A DNA stretch of 14,489 nucleotides. Origin: an uncultured Oscillospiraceae bacterium (GTDB lineage Bacteria > Bacillota > Clostridia > Oscillospirales > Oscillospiraceae). The stretch spans positions 1 to 14,489 of the forward strand of contig CAKTVW010000046.1 of assembly GCA_934630495.1 (NCBI GenBank), in the 5' to 3' direction. Below are positions 1 through 6,293 of this stretch, one piece after another. The notes beneath the pieces are model-generated. The model made no database searches. It saw only the letters and a list, made by a program, of their open reading frames with translations, and had not been told where the DNA came from. The translations under genes and the position numbers were made by a program. Position 1 is the stretch's first letter. The number at the start of each line of letters is the position of its first letter.

Positions 1-297
1 CGGGTTGAGATTTGAAAAGCGCAGGAATACTTTGTGTACCCGCAAGGGGCATGCCGCATCCGTAAGGCTCCGTTGTCGCCAACGGCTGCGCAATATTTCA
101 AGTTTTTCAAACCGAAAAGCCGACGAAAAAGATCCGACGACGGCCGCAGGCGATTTATTCAGAGATTCCCTAGTATGAAACAAAGCGCTTCCTTTTTCTG
201 TGCCTCGGCATAAGCAGCCGCCGCGCCGGGAGATGAACGCCCTCATTCGCTTTTGCATAAGCCCACAGAATATTTCCGTATATTGTTCACTTTTTGC
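1..297. other. Non-coding stretch upstream of the tRNA, possible dispersed repeat
   Basis: I see no convincing gene here. One plus-strand frame is open from the window edge to a stop at 176-178, but its translation is arginine-rich, low in hydrophobic residues and unlike any family I know. A perfect hairpin lies at 70-85 (CCGTTG, loop TCGC, CAACGG). The first 180 bases are GC-rich and structured, which would suit a small mobile repeat or the remnant of one. That reading is an impression only, because no second copy exists in the window. The part from 180 to 297 shows nothing beyond the tRNA promoter that follows it. Confidence 0.3.
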
Positions 298-326
298 TTG
301 ACAAACAGGTATCAAAGGACTATAAT
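298..326 (+). promoter_or_regulatory. Consensus sigma-A promoter of tRNA-Pro
   Basis: A perfect -35 box TTGACA (298-303) and a perfect -10 box TATAAT (321-326) are separated by exactly 17 bases. Transcription would begin near 333, a few bases before the mature tRNA 5' end at 338. Both boxes are exact consensus, which fits strong constitutive expression of a stable RNA. Confidence 0.93.
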
Positions 327-337
327 AGTCATGCTTT

Positions 338-414
338 CGGGGTGTGGCGAAGTTTGGTATCGCGCTTGGTTCGGGACCAAGAGGCCGCGGGTTCAAGTCC
401 CGCCACTCCGACCA
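338..414 (+). tRNA. tRNA-Pro (anticodon CGG)
   Basis: The 77-base cloverleaf is complete. The acceptor stem CGGGGTG (338-344) pairs with CACTCCG (404-410) with one G-T wobble, followed by discriminator A411 and an encoded CCA (412-414). The anticodon stem CTTGG/CCAAG closes the loop TTCGGGA, which gives anticodon CGG and reads the proline codon CCG. The T arm has the usual GGTTCAAGTCC core. It is a single gene with its own promoter and terminator. The 3' half of a tRNA gene is a frequent attachment site for prophages and integrative elements, and the accessory genes downstream make that plausible here. No second copy of the 3' end is visible in the window. Confidence 0.96.
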
Positions 415-416
415 CG

Positions 417-458
417 AAGTGCGGTAGTCCATGATACAATGGGCTACCGCACTTTTTT
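417..458 (+). terminator. Rho-independent terminator of tRNA-Pro
   Basis: A 14-bp stem (417-430 paired with 441-454, with one G-T wobble) closes a 10-base loop and runs into a T tract (453-458). It starts two bases after the encoded CCA and ends the tRNA transcript. Confidence 0.93.
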
Positions 459-504
459 ATTTTTCTGTCGAAGAAGTCCTTATATCAAGCAGTATTCCGA
501 GTAT

Positions 505-581
505 GGGGGTGCAAAAGTCCTCAATGCTCGGTTTTTCCTATTTTACCGAAGGTGCGCTGCTGATTTTTGCTTTGCACCCCC
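505..581. repeat. Inverted repeat, 11-bp arms
   Basis: GGGGGTGCAAA (505-515) is the exact reverse complement of TTTGCACCCCC (571-581). The arms are 55 bases apart. The spacing is long for a terminator and there is no transposase gene between them. The repeat could be the two ends of a very small element, a recombinase binding site, or a remnant. Confidence 0.6.
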
Positions 582-715
582 TTATGGGAAAAATCAAAAA
601 GTAGATAGATTTATCAAAAGGTTGCAGAGAAAAATCAAATTGTTCCTTGACATTTATTTGCTACGCTTTTCCTCTTCCCCAGGGAGAGTCAATGTTCCTG
701 CTGATAAAGGCATAA

Positions 716-760
716 AACAAGGGCTTTCGAGGTCAAATGCTGACTTCGAAAGCCCTTGTT
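716..760. terminator. Long 20-bp hairpin, possible bidirectional terminator
   Basis: Bases 716-735 pair with 741-760 across a 5-base loop, with one G-T wobble in 20 pairs. The plus strand continues CGCTTTATT and the minus strand continues into TTTTATG, so neither side has a long uninterrupted T tract. A terminator of a lost neighbouring gene is the simplest reading. Such an extended palindrome could equally be a recombination or protein-binding site. Confidence 0.5.
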
Positions 761-923
761 CGCTTTATTCAGTTAAAGATTTTTGCCGCGCCAAAGTTTG
801 GTGTCACCGTGGGGTGTAAGCCTTGCGGTGTACGGATTTTGCATCCGAGTTATCGGAGAAGCGGCATTTGACAAAATGATAGTGAATGCAGGCGGTGTTA
901 ATTTACCAGATGGTGGGTTCTGA

Positions 924-966
924 TTCTCGGCGATATTTTGTTTCCGATTTTCGTCGAGAGTTTTTT
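924..966 (+). terminator. Terminator-like hairpin with T6 tract
   Basis: A 10-bp stem with two G-T wobbles (924-933 with 951-960) is followed directly by six Ts (961-966). It has the layout of a plus-strand Rho-independent terminator although no gene lies upstream. It would insulate the defence operon from read-through coming from the tRNA side. Confidence 0.6.
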
Positions 967-984
967 ATGCAGAATGTTAGCATG

Positions 985-1000
985 TACGCTTATGCGCGAA
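985..1000. promoter_or_regulatory. Near match to the TACGC-N6-GCGTA operator
   Basis: TACGC (985-989), six bases, then GCGAA (996-1000). Nine of the ten fixed positions match the palindrome found at the XRE promoter (7913-7928) and upstream of the replication operon (9039-9054). It lies about 80-90 bases upstream of the defence-operon promoter, so direct repression from here would need looping or an undetected promoter. It may be chance. Confidence 0.3.
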
Positions 1001-1023
1001 AAACATGAAGCCGCTCACATTGA

Positions 1024-1072
1024 AAACTACAAAAATGCGGCTCTCTAAAAATTCCGCAAAAAAGTGTAGTTT
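1024..1072. repeat. Nested inverted repeats upstream of the defence promoter
   Basis: AAACTACA (1024-1031) pairs with TGTAGTTT (1065-1072). Inside it TGCGG (1036-1040) pairs with CCGCA (1054-1058), separated by A-rich internal loops. The structure ends five bases before the -35 box of the defence promoter, so on DNA it sits where a regulator would bind. As RNA it would be a two-tier hairpin from upstream transcription. Confidence 0.55.
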
Positions 1073-1077
1073 CTCTA

Positions 1078-1106
1078 TTGCCTTTTTCGCAGAGGTGTGA
1101 TATGAT
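1078..1106 (+). promoter_or_regulatory. Promoter of the defence operon
   Basis: A -35 box TTGCCT (1078-1083) and a -10 box TATGAT (1101-1106) are spaced by 17 bases. Transcription would begin near 1112. This places an upstream in-frame ATG at 1107 at or before the transcription start and supports the ATG at 1137 as the start of the first gene. Confidence 0.75.
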
Positions 1107-1136
1107 ATGTACATCATAACGATTGGGGGTTCATGC

Positions 1137-2066
1137 ATGGCTGATACTAAAGCAAAAAAGCTGTCCTATGACGAGTTGTTCAATTCGACCACGATGTTTT
1201 ATATCAATGACAGCTGCGAAGAATCTATAAGGAAAACTATTGATGCCCAGACAGCGGATATCCTTGTTGGATTGAAGACCATAACCAGCAAGGAAACGCT
1301 CAAACAGTATATCATTGACCATAAGGACTCATTGGATCGACTTACATCTGTTGCTGAAATATCAGAAGAAAGATTTAAACGTATGGTGTCAATGATAAGA
1401 AAAGACCGTGGTTTTGTTTTCGCTACCGAATGGGGATTAAGCAAGATTCGTTCAGCGATGATGGAAAGTCCTGCAATGATGGAAAGCGTTTTGAATCTTA
1501 TATGGGACGGAAAGCACGATCCTAAAATGCAAGCGTGTATCCCGCCGTTCTATTTAGAGAACATGGCCATGGATGATAGTACACTTGCAAAAATTCAGGA
1601 TGAGAGTAGCGTTCGCCAACTTGTAAAGCGGGGGTTAGAGGGCACCTACAGCAATATGATTGGTGATGCGATTCTTGCAGATATCGAAAAAGAACTTAAA
1701 AGAGTATGTGCTAAACATGGACTTGAATATCAAAAAAACGTCCGCATTCCCAAGTTGGATCGGGCAGTAAGCTTTGTTCTGGAGTCCCCTAACAAGCCGA
1801 AACTTATACTTGATGTTTCTTATAGCGTAACGACTTCAAGTAGCCAGGGGAGCAAGAAAGAGGCAGCAAGGAAAACAGAAGCTGTAATTAAAGCTGAACG
1901 TGAAGCGGGAAACACCATTATCTTTGTAAACTTCTTGGATGGTGCTGGCTGGATTGGCAGACAGGCTGATCTAAGAGAAATCCATAGGTGTTCTGATTAC
2001 GTTTTGAACTTTCAGAACATGGGACTCCTGGAAGATATCATTGATGCACATATTGACGAATTATAA
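1137..2066 (+). CDS. Putative type II restriction endonuclease, DpnII-like PD-(D/E)XK fold
   Basis: A 309-residue protein. I chose the ATG at 1137 because GGGGG (1125-1129) stands seven bases upstream and the promoter excludes the in-frame ATG at 1107. The N-terminal two thirds are mostly helical and charged. The C-terminal part resembles DpnII-family endonucleases: a helix before 'HGLEYQKN' (about 194-201), an acidic residue D208, a hydrophobic strand ending at D226, a serine-rich turn and 'GSKKEAARKTE' (238-248), then a strand and 'GW' (271-272) leading to 'LREIHRCSDYVLNF'. The usual D/E-X-K reads D226-V-S228, so the catalytic lysine is either moved (K240/K241 are candidates) or lost. It is first in an operon with a ParB-like gene 18 bases downstream, and the cytosine methyltransferase further on is the natural partner. 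The assignment rests on recalled family patterns; the recognition site is unknown. Confidence 0.6.
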   Translation: MADTKAKKLSYDELFNSTTMFYINDSCEESIRKTIDAQTADILVGLKTITSKETLKQYIIDHKDSLDRLTSVAEISEERFKRMVSMIRKDRGFVFATEWGLSKIRSAMMESPAMMESVLNLIWDGKHDPKMQACIPPFYLENMAMDDSTLAKIQDESSVRQLVKRGLEGTYSNMIGDAILADIEKELKRVCAKHGLEYQKNVRIPKLDRAVSFVLESPNKPKLILDVSYSVTTSSSQGSKKEAARKTEAVIKAEREAGNTIIFVNFLDGAGWIGRQADLREIHRCSDYVLNFQNMGLLEDIIDAHIDEL

Positions 2067-2084
2067 ACACGGAGGGTTTAGGAT

Positions 2085-3371
2085 ATGAACGCTACTGAAA
2101 GAAAAGCAAAGTTGAAGGAGTTTACCGATCATCCGGAAAAAGCTTGCCGGACTGGTATTCCTATCACATATCACGGCAGCATCATTACTCTGGATGCTTA
2201 TGAGATTCCTCTCGAGTATTTGGTTTATAATCCTTACAACGGAAGAATCGGAAGTGCCGTTAAGTCTTATGAACGACAGAACCATCAGCTCAACCCGGAG
2301 GATCCGGGTGATAAACGTATTATTGAGAAATTCCTGTGGGATTCAAAGCCGGAAGCAAATAAGAAAACGAAGGAGCGATTACTGAAGGAGCATCAGCAGA
2401 GGCACGGAATTGTGACTGCGGATGGCATGATTATTGATGGTAATCGCCGCGCAAGTTTGCTGAACAACATAATGGCCGATGAAAGTATACCATTTAACGA
2501 AAAAGGACACTGCCAGTATTTCATAGCCATTATCCTTCCCGAAGGTGCAGACAAGAAGGAGATTCTTGCGCTGGAAACCACTTACCAGATGGGCGAAGAC
2601 GCAAAAGTCGATTATAATCCTATCGAAAAGTATCTGAAGTGCAAGGACTTGAAAGACGCAGGTTTTACCGATGATGATATTGCAGGGATGATGGATTGCA
2701 AACCGGGCGAAGTCCGGACAATGCTCTCTGCACTTCGCCTAATGGATGAATATCTTGACGAGTATGGCTATTCAGGTATGTACACACAGCTGGATAAAAG
2801 TGAAGATTCGTTCCTTAAGCTGGATTCAGCACTTAAGAAATACAAGGCGGGCGTTGCCTCAATGTGGGCGTATGATCCCGAGGCAGATGTTGCAGACTTG
2901 AAGTTGATCGCATTCGACTACATAAGAGCCAATTTTGAGCAGACTCTCTTCAGAGATATTATATCGGTGCCGTCTGCAAAAAAACCGGCCGCCAGCTTCT
3001 TTTCAAAGCAAGAGGTCTGGGAGCAGTTCCGTGACCAACACTTCGCTACTACCGATACCGTTCAGGAAGAGTCTGTCGAGGATATTATGGCAAAAAATCC
3101 GCCGGATCTCGGTCGTGCCTTAAAGGCAAGAGACCAGCAGTGGAAACAAAAGGTGGAAGAACCCTTTGACGATAATTATATCCAGAGTATGGATATTTTG
3201 AACAACCATGCAAATGCTGCAAAGCCTTTGCAGCAGCTTTTGAAAGCGTGTCAGGCTCTTGAGGTTGTTGATGTGAACCAGCCGAGTTTCTTGAGTGACA
3301 GCAATGTACGCGGTTGCGTGATATCCTTGGATGAGTTCGTGTCAAAATTCAAGGAAATACTCGGCATATAA
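2085..3371 (+). CDS. ParB/Srx-like domain protein of the defence operon
   Basis: A 428-residue protein starting at ATG 2085, with GGAGGG at 2071-2076 eight bases upstream. 'YNPYNGRI' (48-55) and 'IDGNRR' (117-122) match the N-terminal ParB fold; the second corresponds to the arginine-rich nucleotide-binding box. Residues 189-222 form a ParB-type helix-turn-helix ('GFTDDDIAGMMDCKPGEVRTML'-like; preceded by 'YNPIEKYLK'). The remaining 200 residues are helical and unassigned. There is no ParA partner, so chromosome or plasmid partition is unlikely. In this operon it more likely acts as a DNA-sliding or target-recognition factor for the helicase and nucleases; that role is inferred. ParB-like folds bind CTP in true ParB and have other nucleotide or nuclease activities in relatives, so its chemistry stays open. 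The gap to the helicase gene is 14 bases. Confidence 0.75.
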   Translation: MNATERKAKLKEFTDHPEKACRTGIPITYHGSIITLDAYEIPLEYLVYNPYNGRIGSAVKSYERQNHQLNPEDPGDKRIIEKFLWDSKPEANKKTKERLLKEHQQRHGIVTADGMIIDGNRRASLLNNIMADESIPFNEKGHCQYFIAIILPEGADKKEILALETTYQMGEDAKVDYNPIEKYLKCKDLKDAGFTDDDIAGMMDCKPGEVRTMLSALRLMDEYLDEYGYSGMYTQLDKSEDSFLKLDSALKKYKAGVASMWAYDPEADVADLKLIAFDYIRANFEQTLFRDIISVPSAKKPAASFFSKQEVWEQFRDQHFATTDTVQEESVEDIMAKNPPDLGRALKARDQQWKQKVEEPFDDNYIQSMDILNNHANAAKPLQQLLKACQALEVVDVNQPSFLSDSNVRGCVISLDEFVSKFKEILGI

Positions 3372-3385
3372 AGGAAGTTGAGTGA

Positions 3386-5344
3386 ATGAAGAAACTGTGT
3401 CTTGAGTCAAATGAAAACGGCAGCTCTCTGATTATCACTGGGGACATAGATTCCATTTTTAGCAATAGACGTGCAGCACGGTACTTGAAGGACACGGTAA
3501 AATTTGCTAAGACAGACAGCAGTATTGTTGTCGAGGCCGAGGATGAGATTAATAAAAGCATTGACCGGATAAAGAAGCTCTGCGAGTATATAGGCGCTGA
3601 ACTTGTATATTCGGGAAAAGTCTCGGAGGCTGTTACAAACTATGCCCTTGAGGAAGAAAAATTCGGAGAGTTTGCGGAGAAGGCTCGTCTCATAAGAGAT
3701 AATCAATGTGACAAAGCGGACTTTGGACGGTTTGTTGATTCTGTTAGTGCAAATTTGTCTAACAGAAGTTTATACGAACTTCAGCTACTATCTGCTTATC
3801 ATCTTGCTTTTTCACAGAATGCTTGTAACTTTTCTGTTCCTGGTGCAGGCAAAACCAGTGTTGTTTATGGAGCTTTTGCATATCTTTCTAATCTGTCGCA
3901 GGATGACAAAAAGTATGTGGATCGGTTGCTGATCATTTCCCCGCTTAGTGCCTTCGGCCCTTGGGAGCTTGAATACGAAGAATGCTTTGGGGAAAAACCA
4001 TCTACCAAAAGACTGAACGGGAAAGTTCCTATTGAAGAAAAAAAGCAGTACCTATATTCGATGAATCCTGCGAGGATTACATTACTTTCTTATGCATCTG
4101 TGCCATCGCTAAAAGAGGAACTGATATATTTTCTCAGGAACAACAAAGTGATGGTCGTATTGGATGAAGCCCATAAGATCAAGAATACAAGTGGGGGTGT
4201 TACTGCAGCGGGGGTGTTGGAAATTGCTGCATATTGTTCTTCGAGGGTCGTATTGACTGGAACACCTGCACCAAATGGATACGAGGATCTGTACAACCTT
4301 TATAAATTCATTTGGCCTACTAAAAAGGTTATACCTTTTGAGGTGTATCAGCTGAAAGATATGAGCAAGACAGAAAATGATCCAAGAGTTGATGTATTGC
4401 TGCAGGCAATCGAGCCTTTCTTTATCCGTGTTAAAAAGAGTGATTTGGGAATACCGCCGGCCACAGAACATGAGCCGATAATTGTCCCTATGGGTGAAAC
4501 ACAGCGCAGAATATACGATGTAATTGAAAAAAAGTATATGAACGATATCGTTTCAAGTAAGGACAATTGGTTTAGACAGGATTTGGTAAAAGCGCGGTTG
4601 CTCCGAATGATGCAGGCTGCAACAAATCCCAACCTTTTAAGTGTACCTTTGAATAATTTTGCCTCGTTTGAAGGCTTTGATTCGGAGGCGGTATCAGAAG
4701 ACACGTCCTTGATTGCGGATGTCCTACAGTATGCAAAGTTGGAGACGCCGGCAAAATTTATAAAAGCGCGTGAACTTATAGAAAAAATAATTGCTGCAGA
4801 TGGAAAAGCTGTGGTATGGGCAATCTATATCAAAAACATTCTCGATTTTGAAAAATATCTCAATTCTTGTGGTATTCCGTGCAAAACGTTATACGGTGCC
4901 ACACCTGTTGCTACCGGTGATGAGGATGAAAATGAAGTCGAAACCAGAGAGAAAATCATAGCTGAGTTCCATAAGCCGGATTCTTCTTTCAAAGTAATCA
5001 TTGCGAATCCGTTCGCGGTTTCTGAATCAATCTCTTTGCATAAAGCTTGTCATAATGCAATTTACATGGAGAGAAGCTTTAATGCGGCGCATTTTATACA
5101 GTCAAAAGACCGCATTCATAGATATGGGTTGAAACCGGGAACAGTTACGAACTATTATTACCTGCTGTCGGAAGAGTCAATTGATGAGGTAATCCATAAT
5201 AGATTAATCGAGAAGGAGACAAGGCTTCGAGATATCATCGAAAGTATGCCAATCCCCCTGTTCGAGAACGCTGGACTGGAAACAGGCGATGATGATATCA
5301 AGGCTTTAATTGCGGAATATGTTAACAGAACTAAAAAGATGTAA
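3386..5344 (+). CDS. SNF2-type DEAD/DEAH helicase (superfamily 2)
   Basis: A 652-residue ATPase starting at ATG 3386, with GGAAG at 3373-3377 eight bases upstream. Residues 1-130 are a family-unspecific N-terminal region. The helicase core shows motif I PGAGKT (152-157), motif II DEAH (260-263), motif III TGTP (291-294) followed by 'NGYEDLYNLYKFIWP', motif V around 546-560 ('SESISLHKACHNAIY'), and motif VI 'QSKDRIHRYG' (572-581) with its arginine fingers. This is the SNF2/RapA layout, which usually gives double-strand DNA translocation rather than strand separation. No nuclease or methyltransferase domain is fused to it. The 3' end overlaps the start of the DUF3883 gene, so the two are probably translated together. 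In a restriction context it would be the motor that drives DNA remodelling or nuclease delivery. Confidence 0.9.
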   Translation: MKKLCLESNENGSSLIITGDIDSIFSNRRAARYLKDTVKFAKTDSSIVVEAEDEINKSIDRIKKLCEYIGAELVYSGKVSEAVTNYALEEEKFGEFAEKARLIRDNQCDKADFGRFVDSVSANLSNRSLYELQLLSAYHLAFSQNACNFSVPGAGKTSVVYGAFAYLSNLSQDDKKYVDRLLIISPLSAFGPWELEYEECFGEKPSTKRLNGKVPIEEKKQYLYSMNPARITLLSYASVPSLKEELIYFLRNNKVMVVLDEAHKIKNTSGGVTAAGVLEIAAYCSSRVVLTGTPAPNGYEDLYNLYKFIWPTKKVIPFEVYQLKDMSKTENDPRVDVLLQAIEPFFIRVKKSDLGIPPATEHEPIIVPMGETQRRIYDVIEKKYMNDIVSSKDNWFRQDLVKARLLRMMQAATNPNLLSVPLNNFASFEGFDSEAVSEDTSLIADVLQYAKLETPAKFIKARELIEKIIAADGKAVVWAIYIKNILDFEKYLNSCGIPCKTLYGATPVATGDEDENEVETREKIIAEFHKPDSSFKVIIANPFAVSESISLHKACHNAIYMERSFNAAHFIQSKDRIHRYGLKPGTVTNYYYLLSEESIDEVIHNRLIEKETRLRDIIESMPIPLFENAGLETGDDDIKALIAEYVNRTKKM

Positions 5345-6254
5345 TTCCATCGGTAATGTTGATGGTGTTCTGTTTCTTGTCTCGATTATGGCTGATAAGG
5401 AAAAAATCAGCAAGGACGAGATAAGGAACAGATGTGCGCTGGAGAATAATATTACAGTTAATTGCCCGGGTGCAGTGGCTTTTTTTGAGTATCTAAGGTT
5501 GGTAGATACAACCTCAGATACTGTTATCCCTTTATCTGCCCTTAATAGTCTTGCTACAAAAAATAATTCCGATGTGATTGAACAGCTTGCAGCATTGAGT
5601 ATTAACAGGCTTGTTGAAGATGGGATATTTGACAAGAATGCGACGGGATTTGATGCTGAAAAAGGACATCTAACAATTAAGAGGTCTGCTTTTCCATTGG
5701 CCTATGCAGCTATTCGAAATTTCCTTACTATGGCGGGTGCGCTTGACAAAGAAGAAAACGGAGAAATATGTGTTGCAGGTGAATATGAATCTGACTGGAC
5801 TGAGCAATTACGCAATCGAAGGAAGAAATTCACACTGGAACAATTGCTAAAGCAACAAGAGGAACAAAGCAAGCGCGGACTTGAAGCAGAAGAGTTTGTT
5901 CTGGGGATTGAAAGAAGACGGCTTCCTGAAATGGCACGGAAGATTAAGAGAATTTCTGATTTTGATGTTTCGGCAGGATATGACATAGTTTCTTTTGAAA
6001 GAGGCGGAACAGAGCATTATGACCGGTTCATTGAGGTGAAGTGTTATATTGGCTTACCACATTTTTACTGGTCAGAAAACGAGTCAGATGTTGCAAAAAT
6101 CAAGGCAGAAAAATATATCTTGTGTTTGGTTGATTATACAAGGATTGGAGAACCTGGATACCAACCAACATATATCAGAAACCCATACGAAACTATCTTT
6201 GAAGGTGATGAGTGGCTTGTAAATGCAGCTTCATATAGGGTGCAAAAAATATAG
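5319..6254 (+). CDS. DUF3883-type protein with PD-(D/E)XK nuclease signature
   Basis: A 311-residue protein if begun at ATG 5319. A TTG at 5310 in the same frame has the better spaced AAGG (5300-5303) and would add three residues. Both starts lie inside the helicase gene, which ends at 5344, so translation is coupled. Residues 1-150 look like winged-helix-type helical segments. The C-terminal half carries the DUF3883 pattern: 'GLEAEEFVL' (187-195), 'GYDIVSF' (220-226), 'RFIEVKCY' (236-243) and 'FYWSENE' (249-255). D222, E239 and K241 form a complete D-(x16)-E-x-K nuclease triad. Predicted role: DNA cleavage partner of the adjacent SNF2 motor. The domain is recurrent in restriction and anti-phage loci, but its biochemistry is not settled. 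The gene ends at the convergent terminator. Confidence 0.75.
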   Translation: MLTELKRCNSIGNVDGVLFLVSIMADKEKISKDEIRNRCALENNITVNCPGAVAFFEYLRLVDTTSDTVIPLSALNSLATKNNSDVIEQLAALSINRLVEDGIFDKNATGFDAEKGHLTIKRSAFPLAYAAIRNFLTMAGALDKEENGEICVAGEYESDWTEQLRNRRKKFTLEQLLKQQEEQSKRGLEAEEFVLGIERRRLPEMARKIKRISDFDVSAGYDIVSFERGGTEHYDRFIEVKCYIGLPHFYWSENESDVAKIKAEKYILCLVDYTRIGEPGYQPTYIRNPYETIFEGDEWLVNAASYRVQKI

Positions 6255-6285
6255 AGACGGGCGCAACAGATGCGACCGTCTCTTT
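6253..6285. terminator. Shared terminator between the convergent defence genes
   Basis: AGAGACGG (6253-6260) pairs with CCGTCTCT (6276-6283), and inside it CGCA (6262-6265) pairs with TGCG (6271-6274), with one G-A mismatch between the two helices. On the minus strand the hairpin runs into ATATTTTTT, so it is a good terminator for the methyltransferase. On the plus strand only TTT follows, so it would be weaker for the operon. Confidence 0.85.
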
Positions 6286-6293
6286 GGTAGGAC

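Larger units (their letters stand above)
415..1077. other. Gene-free interval between tRNA and defence operon
   Basis: No reading frame here has a ribosome binding site, a plausible length and protein-like composition together. The interval holds the tRNA terminator, an 11-bp inverted repeat around 505-581, a 20-bp hairpin at 716-760, a terminator-like hairpin at 924-966, and nested inverted repeats at 1024-1072. If an element integrated at the tRNA, its left end lies here. The density of palindromes fits an element border or decayed sequence better than a lost gene. A short open frame around 783-923 has no start signal and resembles nothing I recognise. Confidence 0.6.

Noticed and set aside
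253..819. 188-codon plus-strand open frame
   Set aside because: It runs through the whole tRNA-Pro and its terminator, has no ribosome binding site, and its translation is not protein-like.
1107..1136. Longer N-terminus of the endonuclease gene
   Set aside because: The -10 box ends at 1106, so transcription starts after this ATG; the ATG at 1137 has a well-placed GGGGG.
3306..3319. TACGC-N4-GCGTG in the ParB-like gene as an operator
   Set aside because: Wrong spacing, one arm mismatch and internal to a coding sequence.
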